Shown: positions 8,521 to 16,766, numbered from the stretch's first letter. The stretch: 29,577 bases of DNA from Haemophilus parahaemolyticus (GCF_018373095.1 NZ_JAHAHT010000009.1:1-29577), one strand, 5' to 3'. A program made the numbers and translations. The notes: generated by a model not told the origin, from the letters alone.

Positions 8521-8543
8521 AATAAAAAACGGAGAAATTAGGA

Positions 8544-8564
8544 ATGCAAACCATAAAATTTTAA
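8544..8564 (+). other. Six-codon mini-ORF (MQTIKF) abutting the ABC gene start
   Basis: ATG 8544 has upstream purine-rich Shine-Dalgarno candidates (GGAG at 8531, AGG at 8540) and reads MQTIKF then TAA, with one base between its stop and the ABC start at 8566. The ABC ATG itself has no convincing Shine-Dalgarno. Translation-coupled reinitiation is possible; a chance ORF is equally possible. Confidence 0.3.
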
Positions 8565-8565
8565 T

Positions 8566-10236
8566 ATGAAACAATTTTTCAAAAACTTTTATTCCCTCAG
8601 CAAACCCTATTGGGGCAGAAAATCCAACTGGTTAGCGTGGTTAATCGCGGCTGTTGTAATCGGTATTGGTTCGGTAATTACCTACCTCAACGTACAAATT
8701 TCCAACTGGTCGAAAGGCTTTTATGATGCCCTTTCTAACTTTGAAATTGACAAATCCTATACGCTTTTAAATGAGTATTTTATTTATATCTCAATTTTTA
8801 TTGTGATTAATGTTTACCGTATTTGGTTGCGGAAATTGTTGATTATCCGCTGGCGTGAATTTATGACCAAGCAGTTCTTGGAAAAATGGCTTTCTAAGCA
8901 GATCTATTACCGCTTGGCGCATCGCAAGAAAATGGACAACCCTGACCAACGTATTGCGGAAGACATTAGCATTTTTATTGAGTACACCATTGAACTGACG
9001 CTTTCGTTGATTTTCAACATTATCCAACTTTGGGCGTTCTTTATGGTGTTATGGAATTTAGCAAAATCGCCTGAATTTACCCTATTTGGCAAGAGTTTTG
9101 TCGTAGAAGGTTACTTAGTTTGGGTAGCGATGATTTATGCCGTATTAGGCACAATTATTACCCATTTAATCGGGCGAAAATTACATAAGCTGAATTATCA
9201 TCAACAACAATTTGAGGCGAATTTCCGTGCCAGCCTTGTGCGTAAGCAGGAAAATGCTGAACAGATTGCCTTGTATAAAGGGGAAGCGGTCGAAAAAGCC
9301 TCTCTTTTTGCAGAATTTAAAGCGATCGTGACTAACTGGCGTGCTTTGATGGATAAGGAAAAACAACTTGGGTTCTTTACCGTCGGTTATGACCGCTTTT
9401 CGTTGTTATTACCTGTGATTTTTTCGATCCCGCTTTTAGCCACTAAGGCGATTACCTTTGGGGGTATTATGCAGATTCGTACTGCATTTAGTGTGGTAAT
9501 TAACGCTTTTAGCTGGTTTATTTTTGCCTATTCTAGCTTGCCAAAATGGTCGGCTTCGATCAGCCGTTTGAGCCAATTGCAACGTGAAATGGATGAGTTG
9601 GAACAGCTGATTAAAGCCGAAGTAGAAACTTCAGAGAAATTGCTCGAAACGCAGGATTTAGCCATTTATACCCCAGAAAACGACCGCTTGTTTAGTCATT
9701 TATCACTTGCAATTGATGGGCAGAAATGGGTTCGTTTGAAAGGAAAAAGTGGTTTGGGTAAATCAACTTTCTTGCGGTTGCTCAGTGGTATTTGGGATTA
9801 TTTTGATGGTAGATATAAAGTGCCGAAAGGTAAGAGCTTGCTTGTGCCGCAACGTAGTTACTTAAATGACGGCACATTGGCGGATGTATTGAGTTATCCA
9901 GCCCATCAAATTCATTCGGCTGAAGAAATGAATAAAGTGTTAGCAAATGTAGGGTTAAGCCAGTGGCAAAATCGTTTGCAAGAGCAGCAGGCTTGGCATC
10001 ACATTTTCTCTGGTGGTGAACAGCAACGTATTGCTTTTGCACGCATTTTGCTTAATAAGCCAGAGGTAATTTATCTGGATGAAGCGACTTCCAGTCTTGA
10101 CAGTGAGTCGGCACAAGCGATGTTTAGCTTGATTAAGCAGCATTTGCCGCAATCGTCGGTGGTCTATATTACCCATCAAGCCGAATTAGAAAAATTTGCA
10201 GATCAAGAGATAGATTTAACCGCTTACAAAGGGTAA
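8566..10236 (+). CDS. yddA: SbmA/YddA-type ABC protein (fused membrane and ATPase domains)
   Basis: A 556-residue inner-membrane ABC half-transporter. The N-terminal ~340 residues hold several hydrophobic segments of the SbmA/BacA-like transmembrane domain. The C-terminal ATPase domain shows Walker A GKSGLGKS at 393-400, a Q-loop region with LLVPQRSYL, signature FSGGEQQR at 481-488, Walker B VIYLDEATSS at about 501-510, and an H-loop (YITHQ). Length and order fit E. coli YddA (561 aa) and FusD. In both of those systems the ABC protein is encoded with a TonB receptor and an M16 protease, so it may move peptide products of the protease across the inner membrane. Direction and substrate are not shown by the sequence. 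In-frame stop TAA closes the frame 12 nt upstream, fixing the ATG at 8566. Confidence 0.88.
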   Translation: MKQFFKNFYSLSKPYWGRKSNWLAWLIAAVVIGIGSVITYLNVQISNWSKGFYDALSNFEIDKSYTLLNEYFIYISIFIVINVYRIWLRKLLIIRWREFMTKQFLEKWLSKQIYYRLAHRKKMDNPDQRIAEDISIFIEYTIELTLSLIFNIIQLWAFFMVLWNLAKSPEFTLFGKSFVVEGYLVWVAMIYAVLGTIITHLIGRKLHKLNYHQQQFEANFRASLVRKQENAEQIALYKGEAVEKASLFAEFKAIVTNWRALMDKEKQLGFFTVGYDRFSLLLPVIFSIPLLATKAITFGGIMQIRTAFSVVINAFSWFIFAYSSLPKWSASISRLSQLQREMDELEQLIKAEVETSEKLLETQDLAIYTPENDRLFSHLSLAIDGQKWVRLKGKSGLGKSTFLRLLSGIWDYFDGRYKVPKGKSLLVPQRSYLNDGTLADVLSYPAHQIHSAEEMNKVLANVGLSQWQNRLQEQQAWHHIFSGGEQQRIAFARILLNKPEVIYLDEATSSLDSESAQAMFSLIKQHLPQSSVVYITHQAELEKFADQEIDLTAYKG

Positions 10237-10276
10237 GATGCAGTTACTTACAACAAGGAAAAACAGAGAGGTAACG

Positions 10277-10540
10277 ATGTTTGTTGAAATTTACGGGCGT
10301 TTAACTTGCCCATATTGCGTACGTGCGAAAGCATTAGCTGAAAAAATGAAATCAGAATTAGCCGATTTTGATTTTAAATTTGTGAATATGCCTGAAGAAG
10401 GGATTACCAAAGAAGATTTAGAACCTCGTATTGGCAAGCCTGTTGCGACAGTTCCACAAATTTTCTTAGATAACGTTCACGTTGGCGGTTGTACTGATTT
10501 CCAAGCATTAGTGAAAGAGAAGTTTGGGATTGAGGTTTAG
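10277..10540 (+). CDS. grxA: Glutaredoxin 1
   Basis: An 87-residue dithiol glutaredoxin. The redox centre CPYC is at residues 11-14, followed by VRAK as in E. coli GrxA. The TVPQIF cis-proline loop and the glutathione-binding GG(C/Y)TDF block near residues 66-72 are present. It would reduce ribonucleotide reductase and glutathionylated proteins in the cytoplasm. The longer frame from 10238 adds 13 residues not found in the family; ATG 10277 has GAGAGG at a proper distance and gives the expected length, so I chose it. The gene follows the ABC gene by 40 bp and may be co-transcribed with it. Confidence 0.95.
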   Translation: MFVEIYGRLTCPYCVRAKALAEKMKSELADFDFKFVNMPEEGITKEDLEPRIGKPVATVPQIFLDNVHVGGCTDFQALVKEKFGIEV

Positions 10541-10552
10541 TTACATCAAAAT

Positions 10553-10582
10553 AAAAAGTCTAGCATTTGCTAGACTTTTTTT
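10553..10582. terminator. Bidirectional terminator between grxA and the glycosyltransferase gene
   Basis: AAAAAGTCTAGC (10553-10564) pairs perfectly with GCTAGACTTTTT (10569-10580) around a 4-nt loop. A-runs and T-runs flank it on both sides, so it can end grxA rightward and the convergent glycosyltransferase gene leftward. Confidence 0.9.
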
Positions 10583-10662
10583 ATCCATTTACTTTGTTTT
10601 TTTATGTTGCATTTGGAGCTATATCTTGTAATGTTTTGCTATAAAACAACCGCTTGTGAAAA

Positions 10663-11445
10663 TTATTTCAGCAGTTCTTCGTTCTTTTTGTAATTCCACT
10701 TGCTGCGTGGTTTGTCGATATATTGGAAATGTTCATTAGTAAATGTGCCTTGAGTACAGGTAATTTTATCACGGCGGGTATTTACCATTTGAGAACCAAT
10801 CACAGTATTTAATGTTTCAGGGCCTGTCATTGCAAAAACACCGCCATCAATACGGCGATTTTCAATATTCTCTACAATTAAATCTAGCGTAGCTTTCATA
10901 ATTGGGTGTCCCGCTTCGCACGCAAGGAAGAAATTAGTGTATTTATCGCGGCGTTTGATCAGCACTTCTGAATCTTGCTCGGCAATAATTTGCGAGAGTG
11001 GGAAAACCAAATGCCCATCGATATCGATGTAGATTCCGCCTTCACGCCACAGGGTAAACACACGCCAGAAATCGGCTTGTGCTGCACCGTCAGTAAGTTG
11101 GCTGTATGCGGTAAAAACGTGCGGTTCGGCATATTTTTTTAGATATTCTTCACGCTCTTCCGTGCTGACATAGCGGTAATCATAGCTTAACGACATCAAG
11201 CGGTTGAACAAATAGTTGCAATACATTGGCAGGGTTACTTTATTGGAATAGTTGGTCTGCCAAATGGTACGGTTGATTTTATCCTTGCGGGTAGTGGTTA
11301 ACTTCGCAGGGCTGAATTCTGGAATGGTAAAGCGTTTTTTCGGAAACAGAGCGTGGAACGGATAGCCCGAGATTTTCACAATGTTGCCCAGCAAGCGAGA
11401 AAGCCCGTTGCATAGCACGATAAATTTTTCGTATTTGACTGACAT
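10663..11445 (-). CDS. DXD-motif glycosyltransferase (GT32-like, LPS/capsule type)
   Basis: A 260-residue protein of the family described as glycosyltransferase sugar-binding region containing a DXD motif. The diagnostic block AQADFWRVFTLWREGGIYID continues into IDG, so the metal/nucleotide-sugar motif is D-I-D just after the GGIY strand. IWQT near the N-terminus and the TGPE motif also fit the OCH1/GT32 group. No signal peptide is evident, although there is a moderately hydrophobic N-terminal stretch. It probably adds a sugar to lipooligosaccharide or a similar glycan in the cytoplasm; donor and acceptor are unknown. The frame extends to 11484, but ATG at 11445 (MSVKYEKF) has AAGAGAA upstream and avoids reading through an intergenic repeat. 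Confidence 0.8.
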   Translation of the reverse strand: MSVKYEKFIVLCNGLSRLLGNIVKISGYPFHALFPKKRFTIPEFSPAKLTTTRKDKINRTIWQTNYSNKVTLPMYCNYLFNRLMSLSYDYRYVSTEEREEYLKKYAEPHVFTAYSQLTDGAAQADFWRVFTLWREGGIYIDIDGHLVFPLSQIIAEQDSEVLIKRRDKYTNFFLACEAGHPIMKATLDLIVENIENRRIDGGVFAMTGPETLNTVIGSQMVNTRRDKITCTQGTFTNEHFQYIDKPRSKWNYKKNEELLK

Positions 11446-11456
11446 TTTATATTCTC

Positions 11457-11520
11457 TTGTAGGGTGGGCATTCCTGCCCACCATTAAAATCTGATAATGT
11501 TTGTGGTAGGCACCCTACAG
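11457..11520. repeat. Dispersed-type repeat with TGTAGGGTG ends
   Basis: TGTAGGGTG (11458-11466) faces CACCCTACA (11511-11519), and inside it GGTGGGCA pairs with TGCCCACC as a small hairpin. This GTAGGGTGGGC...GCCCACC pattern is a common intergenic repeat in Gram-negative genomes. It fills nearly all the space between aroQ and the glycosyltransferase gene. Confidence 0.6.
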
Positions 11521-11522
11521 GG

Positions 11523-11960
11523 TTATTTCTCTAACTGCGAAATCGCAAAATCAAGGGCGTAATCATAGCCTTTTGCACCCAAGCCGCAAATCACGCCTTT
11601 CGCCACATCGCTCAAATAAGAGTGATGGCGGAATGGCTCACGGGCGTGAACGTTCGACAAATGCACTTCCACAAAGGGAATCGCCACTGCCAATAATGCA
11701 TCGCGTAAGGCAACACTGGTGTGGGTGAATGCTGCGGGGTTGATGATAATAAAATCTACCTTGCCAAAGGCTTTGTGAATGCGGTTGACGATAGGCTCTT
11801 CGCCGTTTGCCTGGAAATAGTCTAGTTCATAGCCACGTTTTGATGCCTCGGTTTGGAGGTGCATTTCAATATCGGCAAGGGTTTGTGATCCGTAAATCTG
11901 TGGCTCACGTTTGCCTAACATATTGAGGTTAGGGCCGTTTAATAGAAGGATTTTTTTCAT
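11523..11960 (-). CDS. aroQ: 3-dehydroquinate dehydratase, type II
   Basis: A 145-residue enzyme of the shikimate pathway that dehydrates 3-dehydroquinate to 3-dehydroshikimate; type II forms a cytoplasmic dodecamer. The N-terminal LLNGPNLNMLGKREPQIYG carries the catalytic Arg18 and Tyr23 of the flexible lid. INPAAFTHTSVALRDAL supplies the general acid region, and VEVHLSNVHAREPFRHHS carries the substrate-binding His and Arg. Length is typical. It follows hemL on the same strand by 59 bp; a perfect palindrome of two uptake signals lies between them. Confidence 0.97.
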   Translation of the reverse strand: MKKILLLNGPNLNMLGKREPQIYGSQTLADIEMHLQTEASKRGYELDYFQANGEEPIVNRIHKAFGKVDFIIINPAAFTHTSVALRDALLAVAIPFVEVHLSNVHAREPFRHHSYLSDVAKGVICGLGAKGYDYALDFAISQLEK

Positions 11961-11988
11961 ATTTTATCTCTTGAAAGCATTACGACAT

Positions 11989-12008
11989 AGCGGTCAAATT
12001 TGACCGCT
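11989..12008. other. Inverted pair of Apl-type uptake signals
   Basis: AGCGGTCAAATTTGACCGCT is a perfect 20-bp palindrome; its right half belongs to a full ACAAGCGGTC core on the minus strand (12002-12011). It lies between hemL and aroQ. Such head-to-head uptake pairs often double as weak terminators in Pasteurellaceae, but no long T-run follows here. Confidence 0.85.
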
Positions 12009-12019
12009 TGTTTGCAAAA

Positions 12020-13300
12020 TTACAACACTGAAAATGCTTTATCCGCTGCTTGCAACGTTGCTTCAATATCTGCATCAGAATGTGCAAGCGACATAAAGCC
12101 TGCTTCGAAGGCGGATGGTGCGAGGTAGATGCCTTGTTCAAGCATTAAGTGGAAGAAGCGGTTAAATTTTGCTGCGTCACATTTCATTACTTCTTGGAAG
12201 CTGGTTACTTCAGTTTGTTCGGTGAAGAATAAACCGAACATCCCACCCACATATTGCACCATAAATGGCACATTGTGTTTGGCTGCCAATGCTTTAAAAC
12301 CTTCTGCCAACATTTTAGTTTTCTCGGCTAATTTTTCTTCATTACCTGCTTTAGAAAGCTCGGTTAAGCACGCTAAGCCTGCTGCCATTGCGATTGGGTT
12401 GCCTGAAAGTGTACCCGCTTGGTAAACAGGACCTGTTGGGGCAATTGCTTCCATAATTTCACGTTTACCACCAAAAGCACCTACTGGCATCCCGCCACCG
12501 ATGATTTTACCGAGCGTGGTTAAATCTGGTTTTACACCGTAGTAAGCCTGTGCACCGCCAAGTGAAACGCGGAAGCCTGTCATTACTTCGTCGATAATAA
12601 ATACCGTGCCATATTGGTCGCACAATTCACGCAAGCCTTGTAAGAAACCTTCTTTTGGCGGAACACAGTTCATATTGCCTGCGACAGGTTCAACGATCAA
12701 ACAAGCGATTTCAGTTGGGTATTGCTCAAACGCTTGTTTTACCGAATCTAAATCGTTGTACGTGCAAGTAATAGTATGTTTTGCAAAATCTGCTGGTACA
12801 CCAGGTCCACTTGGCTGACCAAGGGTTAATGCACCTGAACCTGCCTTCACTAATAAACTATCTGAATGCCCGTGATAACAACCTTCGAATTTGATGATTT
12901 TATCGCGACCTGTGTAGCCACGAGCCAAGCGAATTGCCGACATTGTCGCTTCTGTGCCTGAGCTTACCATTCTCACCAATTCGATTGAAGGCACTAATTT
13001 GCACACTAATTCAGCAAGTGTGATTTCGCTTTCGGTCGGTGCTCCAAAACTCAAGCCGTTCGGTACGGCTTTTAATACTGCATCAATAATTGCAGGGTGG
13101 TTGTGCCCTAATACCATCGGGCCCCAAGAGCCTACGTAATCGATATAACGTTTGCCATCGCTGTCGGTAATATACGCCCCTTCCGCTTTTTCAATAAAAA
13201 CAGGCGTGCCGCCCACACCTTTGAACGCACGAACGGGAGAATTTACCCCACCTGGAATGACTTTCTGTGCTTTTTCAAAGAGTTGTTCTGATTTTGACAT
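12020..13300 (-). CDS. hemL: Glutamate-1-semialdehyde 2,1-aminomutase
   Basis: A 426-residue PLP enzyme that converts glutamate-1-semialdehyde to 5-aminolevulinate in the C5 tetrapyrrole pathway. The start MSKSEQLFEKAQKVIPGGVN and following SPVRAF are diagnostic. The PLP-binding Lys is K265 in TTLGKIIGGGMPVG, with the cofactor-contacting IIDEVMTGFR at about 235-244 and SSGTEA near 113-118. Length matches E. coli HemL (426). GAGGAA precedes the ATG. It is divergent from wecA, with 168 bp between them. Confidence 0.98.
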   Translation of the reverse strand: MSKSEQLFEKAQKVIPGGVNSPVRAFKGVGGTPVFIEKAEGAYITDSDGKRYIDYVGSWGPMVLGHNHPAIIDAVLKAVPNGLSFGAPTESEITLAELVCKLVPSIELVRMVSSGTEATMSAIRLARGYTGRDKIIKFEGCYHGHSDSLLVKAGSGALTLGQPSGPGVPADFAKHTITCTYNDLDSVKQAFEQYPTEIACLIVEPVAGNMNCVPPKEGFLQGLRELCDQYGTVFIIDEVMTGFRVSLGGAQAYYGVKPDLTTLGKIIGGGMPVGAFGGKREIMEAIAPTGPVYQAGTLSGNPIAMAAGLACLTELSKAGNEEKLAEKTKMLAEGFKALAAKHNVPFMVQYVGGMFGLFFTEQTEVTSFQEVMKCDAAKFNRFFHLMLEQGIYLAPSAFEAGFMSLAHSDADIEATLQAADKAFSVL

Positions 13301-13401
13301 AATAAATTCCTCGTAATAAATTCAGGGCTATTTTACTGAAAAATAAGCAAAGCGGGAATAATCAACAAGCGGTTATTTTTCAGCGTAATCTTGCAAAAAA
13401 T

Positions 13402-13430
13402 TTTCAAGATCTTCGCCTTTGTGCTATTCT
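13402..13430 (+). promoter_or_regulatory. Candidate wecA promoter with extended -10
   Basis: TGCTATTCT provides an extended -10 (TATTCT at 13425-13430). A weak -35, TTTCAA at 13402-13407, lies 17 bp upstream. The predicted start would be about 30 bp before wecA. This is pattern-matching only. Confidence 0.35.
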
Positions 13431-13468
13431 TCGCGTAATTTTTTTATCACTCTATTTTAGGGAAAAAT

Positions 13469-14539
13469 ATGATGTGGCTGACCTTTTTAGCCGTTGTGAT
13501 CGTTTCCTTTGCCTCGTTGATTTTTATGCGTCCTGTGGCGGAAAAAATCGGCTTGGTGGATAAACCGAATTTCCGTAAACGCCATCAAGGATTGATTCCA
13601 TTAATCGGCGGCATTGCACTTTTTTTAGGAAACTTAACCTATTACGCATTTCAATATGAAACAATGCCATTGCCATGGCTGTACCTGCTTTCAGTGACGA
13701 TTTTATTGATCATCGGTGTATTAGATGACCGCTTTGATATCAGCCCTGCATTGCGTGCGGGCATTCAAGCCGTGCTTGCGGGTGCAATGATTTACAGCGG
13801 CTTAGAGCTAGAAAGTTTAGGGCAAATTATCGCTCCATTTAGTATCAAGCTCGGTTTTTTTAGCTTGCTTTTTACCGTGTTTATCACCATTGGTGTAATC
13901 AATGCGTTCAATATGGTGGATGGCATCGACGGCTTACTCGCGGGGCTTTCAAGCGTAAGTTTTGCAGGCATTGGGGTGTTGATGTGGATTAACGGTGAAC
14001 ACGCTATCGCCTTTTGGTGCTTGGCAATTATCCTCACGCTTATCCCCTATGCAATGTTCAATTTAAGCTTATTCGGGGCAAAATGGAAAGTCTTTATGGG
14101 AGATTCAGGCAGCACGCTGATTGGCTTTACCATCATCTGGATGTTGCTATTAAGCACCCAAGGACAAGGGCACGCCATTAGTCCAATCACTGGTTTATGG
14201 CTAATTGCCGTACCGTTAATTGATATGGTCGCTGTCATTTTCCGTCGCTTGAAAAAAGGTAAAAGTCCATTCAGACCCGACCGCTTGCACTTGCACCACT
14301 TGTTGATGCGTGCAGGTTTAACCTCCCGCCAAGCCCTTGCCGTGATTACCTTTTGGGCTGCCGTTTGTGCGACGATTGGCGTACTGGGCGAAGTAAATTA
14401 TTGGGATCAATCTTCAATGGTCATTGGCTTTATTGCCCTGTTCTTCCTTTACGCTTACAGTATCGTGCGTGCGTGGAAAATCACCCGCTTTGTACGTAGA
14501 TTGAAGCGGAGGGTGAGAAAAGGTGCGGTGAAAAAATAG
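13469..14539 (+). CDS. wecA: UDP-GlcNAc:undecaprenyl-phosphate GlcNAc-1-phosphate transferase
   Basis: A 356-residue polytopic inner-membrane enzyme that starts lipid-linked glycan assembly by loading GlcNAc-1-P on undecaprenyl phosphate. Family motifs are clear: DKPNFRKRH at 31-39, Asp pair DDRFD at 86-90, NAFNMVDGIDGL at 145-156, FMGDSGST at 209-216 and the HLHH loop at 274-277. About 11 hydrophobic helices are visible. The N-terminus has two consecutive ATGs (13469, 13472). A Wzz-like gene follows by 62 bp, but no other enterobacterial-common-antigen or O-unit genes are in the window. Confidence 0.95.
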   Translation: MMWLTFLAVVIVSFASLIFMRPVAEKIGLVDKPNFRKRHQGLIPLIGGIALFLGNLTYYAFQYETMPLPWLYLLSVTILLIIGVLDDRFDISPALRAGIQAVLAGAMIYSGLELESLGQIIAPFSIKLGFFSLLFTVFITIGVINAFNMVDGIDGLLAGLSSVSFAGIGVLMWINGEHAIAFWCLAIILTLIPYAMFNLSLFGAKWKVFMGDSGSTLIGFTIIWMLLLSTQGQGHAISPITGLWLIAVPLIDMVAVIFRRLKKGKSPFRPDRLHLHHLLMRAGLTSRQALAVITFWAAVCATIGVLGEVNYWDQSSMVIGFIALFFLYAYSIVRAWKITRFVRRLKRRVRKGAVKK

Positions 14540-14601
14540 CCTAAAATACATCCTATCCCATAAAGGGCAAGGGAAAAGACACTTAAATTTCAAATAAAAA
14601 T

Positions 14602-15369
14602 ATGTTCAAAAAACTTTTAAACACAATTTTACTCACCGCCATTGGTGCAGGTTTAGGTGCAACAACTGCTTATTACCAACCTACGCAATGGCAAGTTCAA
14701 GCTCAATTTACCGCACCGCAAATGGCAGAATTAGGTAACTATTTCTCGCTATTCTCAACCTATGGATTAGTCAGTGGTGATGCAGAAGCTGTAGATATGA
14801 ACAAAATGGAAAGCAAAGCCACTCAAGCGGCATTTGCACTTTTTTCGCAAAATTTAACCGCTAGCGAGCCTCGTATTGCCTTTTTAAGTCAGCAGCCAAG
14901 CGTGCAACAACGTGCCGAATTAGAAGGATTATCTGCAAAAACCTATGCAGAAAAATTAGCTCAAGGTTTTCAAAGCAGCGTGAATGGCGATGCGATAAAT
15001 TTCAGTTTTTCCTCATATAATATTAACGATGTGGATAACTTATTTGTGGAATACTTAAAAAGCATAAATACAGCAACCCGCACTGCGTTGAATAACGAAC
15101 TTATCAACAAATGGAAGGTATTATTTCAACAAGTCAAAACTGCGGCTGAGGCAAAATTAGATGTCTCTTGGGAAAATAAACTCAAAATGATGCAATCAGT
15201 TCAACCGCTAGACAATAACCTTGTTGCCTTCCACTTTGCGAAAAATGCGAGCTTAAATGCGATGCCGAAACCTTATCTGATTTTTGCAGGATTAGGAGCT
15301 ATAGCGGGTTTTATAATGAGTTTGATTACGTTAGGGAATATGAGAAAGAAAAGTAAGGGATCTGAATAA
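14602..15369 (+). CDS. Wzz-like chain-length determinant protein
   Basis: A 255-residue protein with a transmembrane helix near each end (about 5-25 and 227-247) and a predominantly periplasmic middle, the layout of polysaccharide co-polymerases. The C-terminal Pro followed by a Gly-rich helix (PKPYLIFAGLGAIAGFIMSL) is the family signature region. It is shorter than WzzE or WzzB (about 325-350 aa), mostly in the periplasmic coiled region, though short forms occur in Pasteurellaceae. Its place right after wecA supports a role in setting the chain length of a WecA-initiated polymer. No wzy polymerase is near. Function is inferred from topology and context. Confidence 0.7.
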   Translation: MFKKLLNTILLTAIGAGLGATTAYYQPTQWQVQAQFTAPQMAELGNYFSLFSTYGLVSGDAEAVDMNKMESKATQAAFALFSQNLTASEPRIAFLSQQPSVQQRAELEGLSAKTYAEKLAQGFQSSVNGDAINFSFSSYNINDVDNLFVEYLKSINTATRTALNNELINKWKVLFQQVKTAAEAKLDVSWENKLKMMQSVQPLDNNLVAFHFAKNASLNAMPKPYLIFAGLGAIAGFIMSLITLGNMRKKSKGSE

Positions 15370-15395
15370 ATTATCTCAAAATAAAGAGGCTTTTA

Positions 15396-16766
15396 ATGAA
15401 CCAAAAACACATCCATATTCTCGGCATTTGTGGCACTTTTATGGGCGGCGTGGCAATGATCGCACGCGAGCTAGGTTACAAAGTGACAGGCTCAGACACT
15501 AATGTTTACCCACCAATGAGCACTTTTTTAGAAACACACGGCATTGAAATTATCCCTAATTACGATGTGGCTCAACTCCAACCCGCACCCGATTTAGTCG
15601 TGATTGGTAATGCAATGAGCCGCGGTAACCCTTGTGTGGAATATGTCTTAAATCATCAGCTTAATTATACTTCAGGCCCGCAATGGCTACACGATCATCT
15701 CCTTAAAGATCGCTGGGTGCTTGCTGTTTCAGGCACGCACGGAAAAACCACCACTACAGGAATGTTAGCGTGGATCTTAGATCAAAACCAAATCGACACA
15801 GGCTTTTTAATTGGTGGCGTTGCAGGCAATTTCGGTATTTCTGCACGTGCAGGCTCAAGCAAATTCTTCGTAATTGAAGCGGACGAATACGATTCCGCCT
15901 TCTTCGACAAGCGGTCGAAATTCGTGCATTATTCGCCAAGAACCCTGATCATCAATAATATCGAGTTCGATCACGCTGACATTTTTGACGACTTACACGC
16001 GATTCAACGCCAATTCCATCATCTTATTCGCACCATTCCAAGCGAAGGGCGTATTTTGGCAGCAAGCAGCGATCAAAACGTACAAGATACACTTAAAATG
16101 GGTACATACAGTGAAGTGCAAGCGATTGGCGAAGGTAAAGAGTGGTTTGCTAAACCATTGAATGCCGATTACTCACAATTTGAGGTTTACCATTTTGGTG
16201 AGAAAGCAGGCGAAGTGCATTGGAATATCATCGGTTACCACAATATGCACAATGCATTGATGGCAATTGCCGCTTCACAACACGCAGGTGTGAGCATTGA
16301 AGGGGCTTGCAAAGCATTAGGTTCATTCATCAATGCTAACCGCCGATTGGAAGTAAAAGGCGAAGTAAATGGCATCACTGTTTATGATGATTTTGCCCAC
16401 CACCCAACCGCAATTGAAGCCACAATCGATGCACTTCGTGGCAAGATTGGCAAAGATGCCCGTATTATTGCGGTGTTAGAACCTCGTTCAAACACAATGA
16501 AAATGGGCGTGCATAAAGATGACATTGCACCAAGCCTACACGATGCACAAGCGGTCTTTATTTATCAGCCTGATACCATTCTTTGGAAAGTGAGCCAAAT
16601 CACTGGTGCATTAATCCAACCAGCAAAATGGTCGGCAAGCATTGATAAGTTAGTTGAAATGATTGTCCAAGAAGCAAAAACAGGCGATCATATTTTAGTG
16701 ATGAGCAACGGTGATTTTGGAGGTATTCATAATAAATTGATGGTAAAATTACAAGGTAAAAATTAA
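15396..16766 (+). CDS. mpl: UDP-MurNAc:L-Ala-gamma-D-Glu-meso-DAP ligase (murein recycling)
   Basis: A 456-residue Mur-ligase-family enzyme that joins recycled murein tripeptide to UDP-MurNAc in the cytoplasm. The N-terminal HIHILGICGTFMGGVAMIAR is the UDP-binding Rossmann segment; the P-loop SGTHGKTTTTG is at 112-122; EADEYDSAFFDKRSKF and NNIEFDHADIF are central ATP/metal motifs; YDDFAHHPTAI marks the C-terminal domain. Length matches E. coli Mpl (457). Two full uptake cores ACAAGCGGTC lie inside the gene. It is 26 bp downstream of the Wzz-like gene, but it has no functional link to it. Confidence 0.97.
   Translation: MNQKHIHILGICGTFMGGVAMIARELGYKVTGSDTNVYPPMSTFLETHGIEIIPNYDVAQLQPAPDLVVIGNAMSRGNPCVEYVLNHQLNYTSGPQWLHDHLLKDRWVLAVSGTHGKTTTTGMLAWILDQNQIDTGFLIGGVAGNFGISARAGSSKFFVIEADEYDSAFFDKRSKFVHYSPRTLIINNIEFDHADIFDDLHAIQRQFHHLIRTIPSEGRILAASSDQNVQDTLKMGTYSEVQAIGEGKEWFAKPLNADYSQFEVYHFGEKAGEVHWNIIGYHNMHNALMAIAASQHAGVSIEGACKALGSFINANRRLEVKGEVNGITVYDDFAHHPTAIEATIDALRGKIGKDARIIAVLEPRSNTMKMGVHKDDIAPSLHDAQAVFIYQPDTILWKVSQITGALIQPAKWSASIDKLVEMIVQEAKTGDHILVMSNGDFGGIHNKLMVKLQGKN
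15907..15916 (+). other. Apl-type DNA uptake core inside mpl
   Basis: ACAAGCGGTC matches the complete 10-base Actinobacillus-pleuropneumoniae-type core. It is read across the DKRS codons of mpl. Confidence 0.85.
16547..16556 (+). other. Second Apl-type DNA uptake core inside mpl
   Basis: ACAAGCGGTC again, read across the QAVF codons, in a different reading frame from the first copy. Confidence 0.85.
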
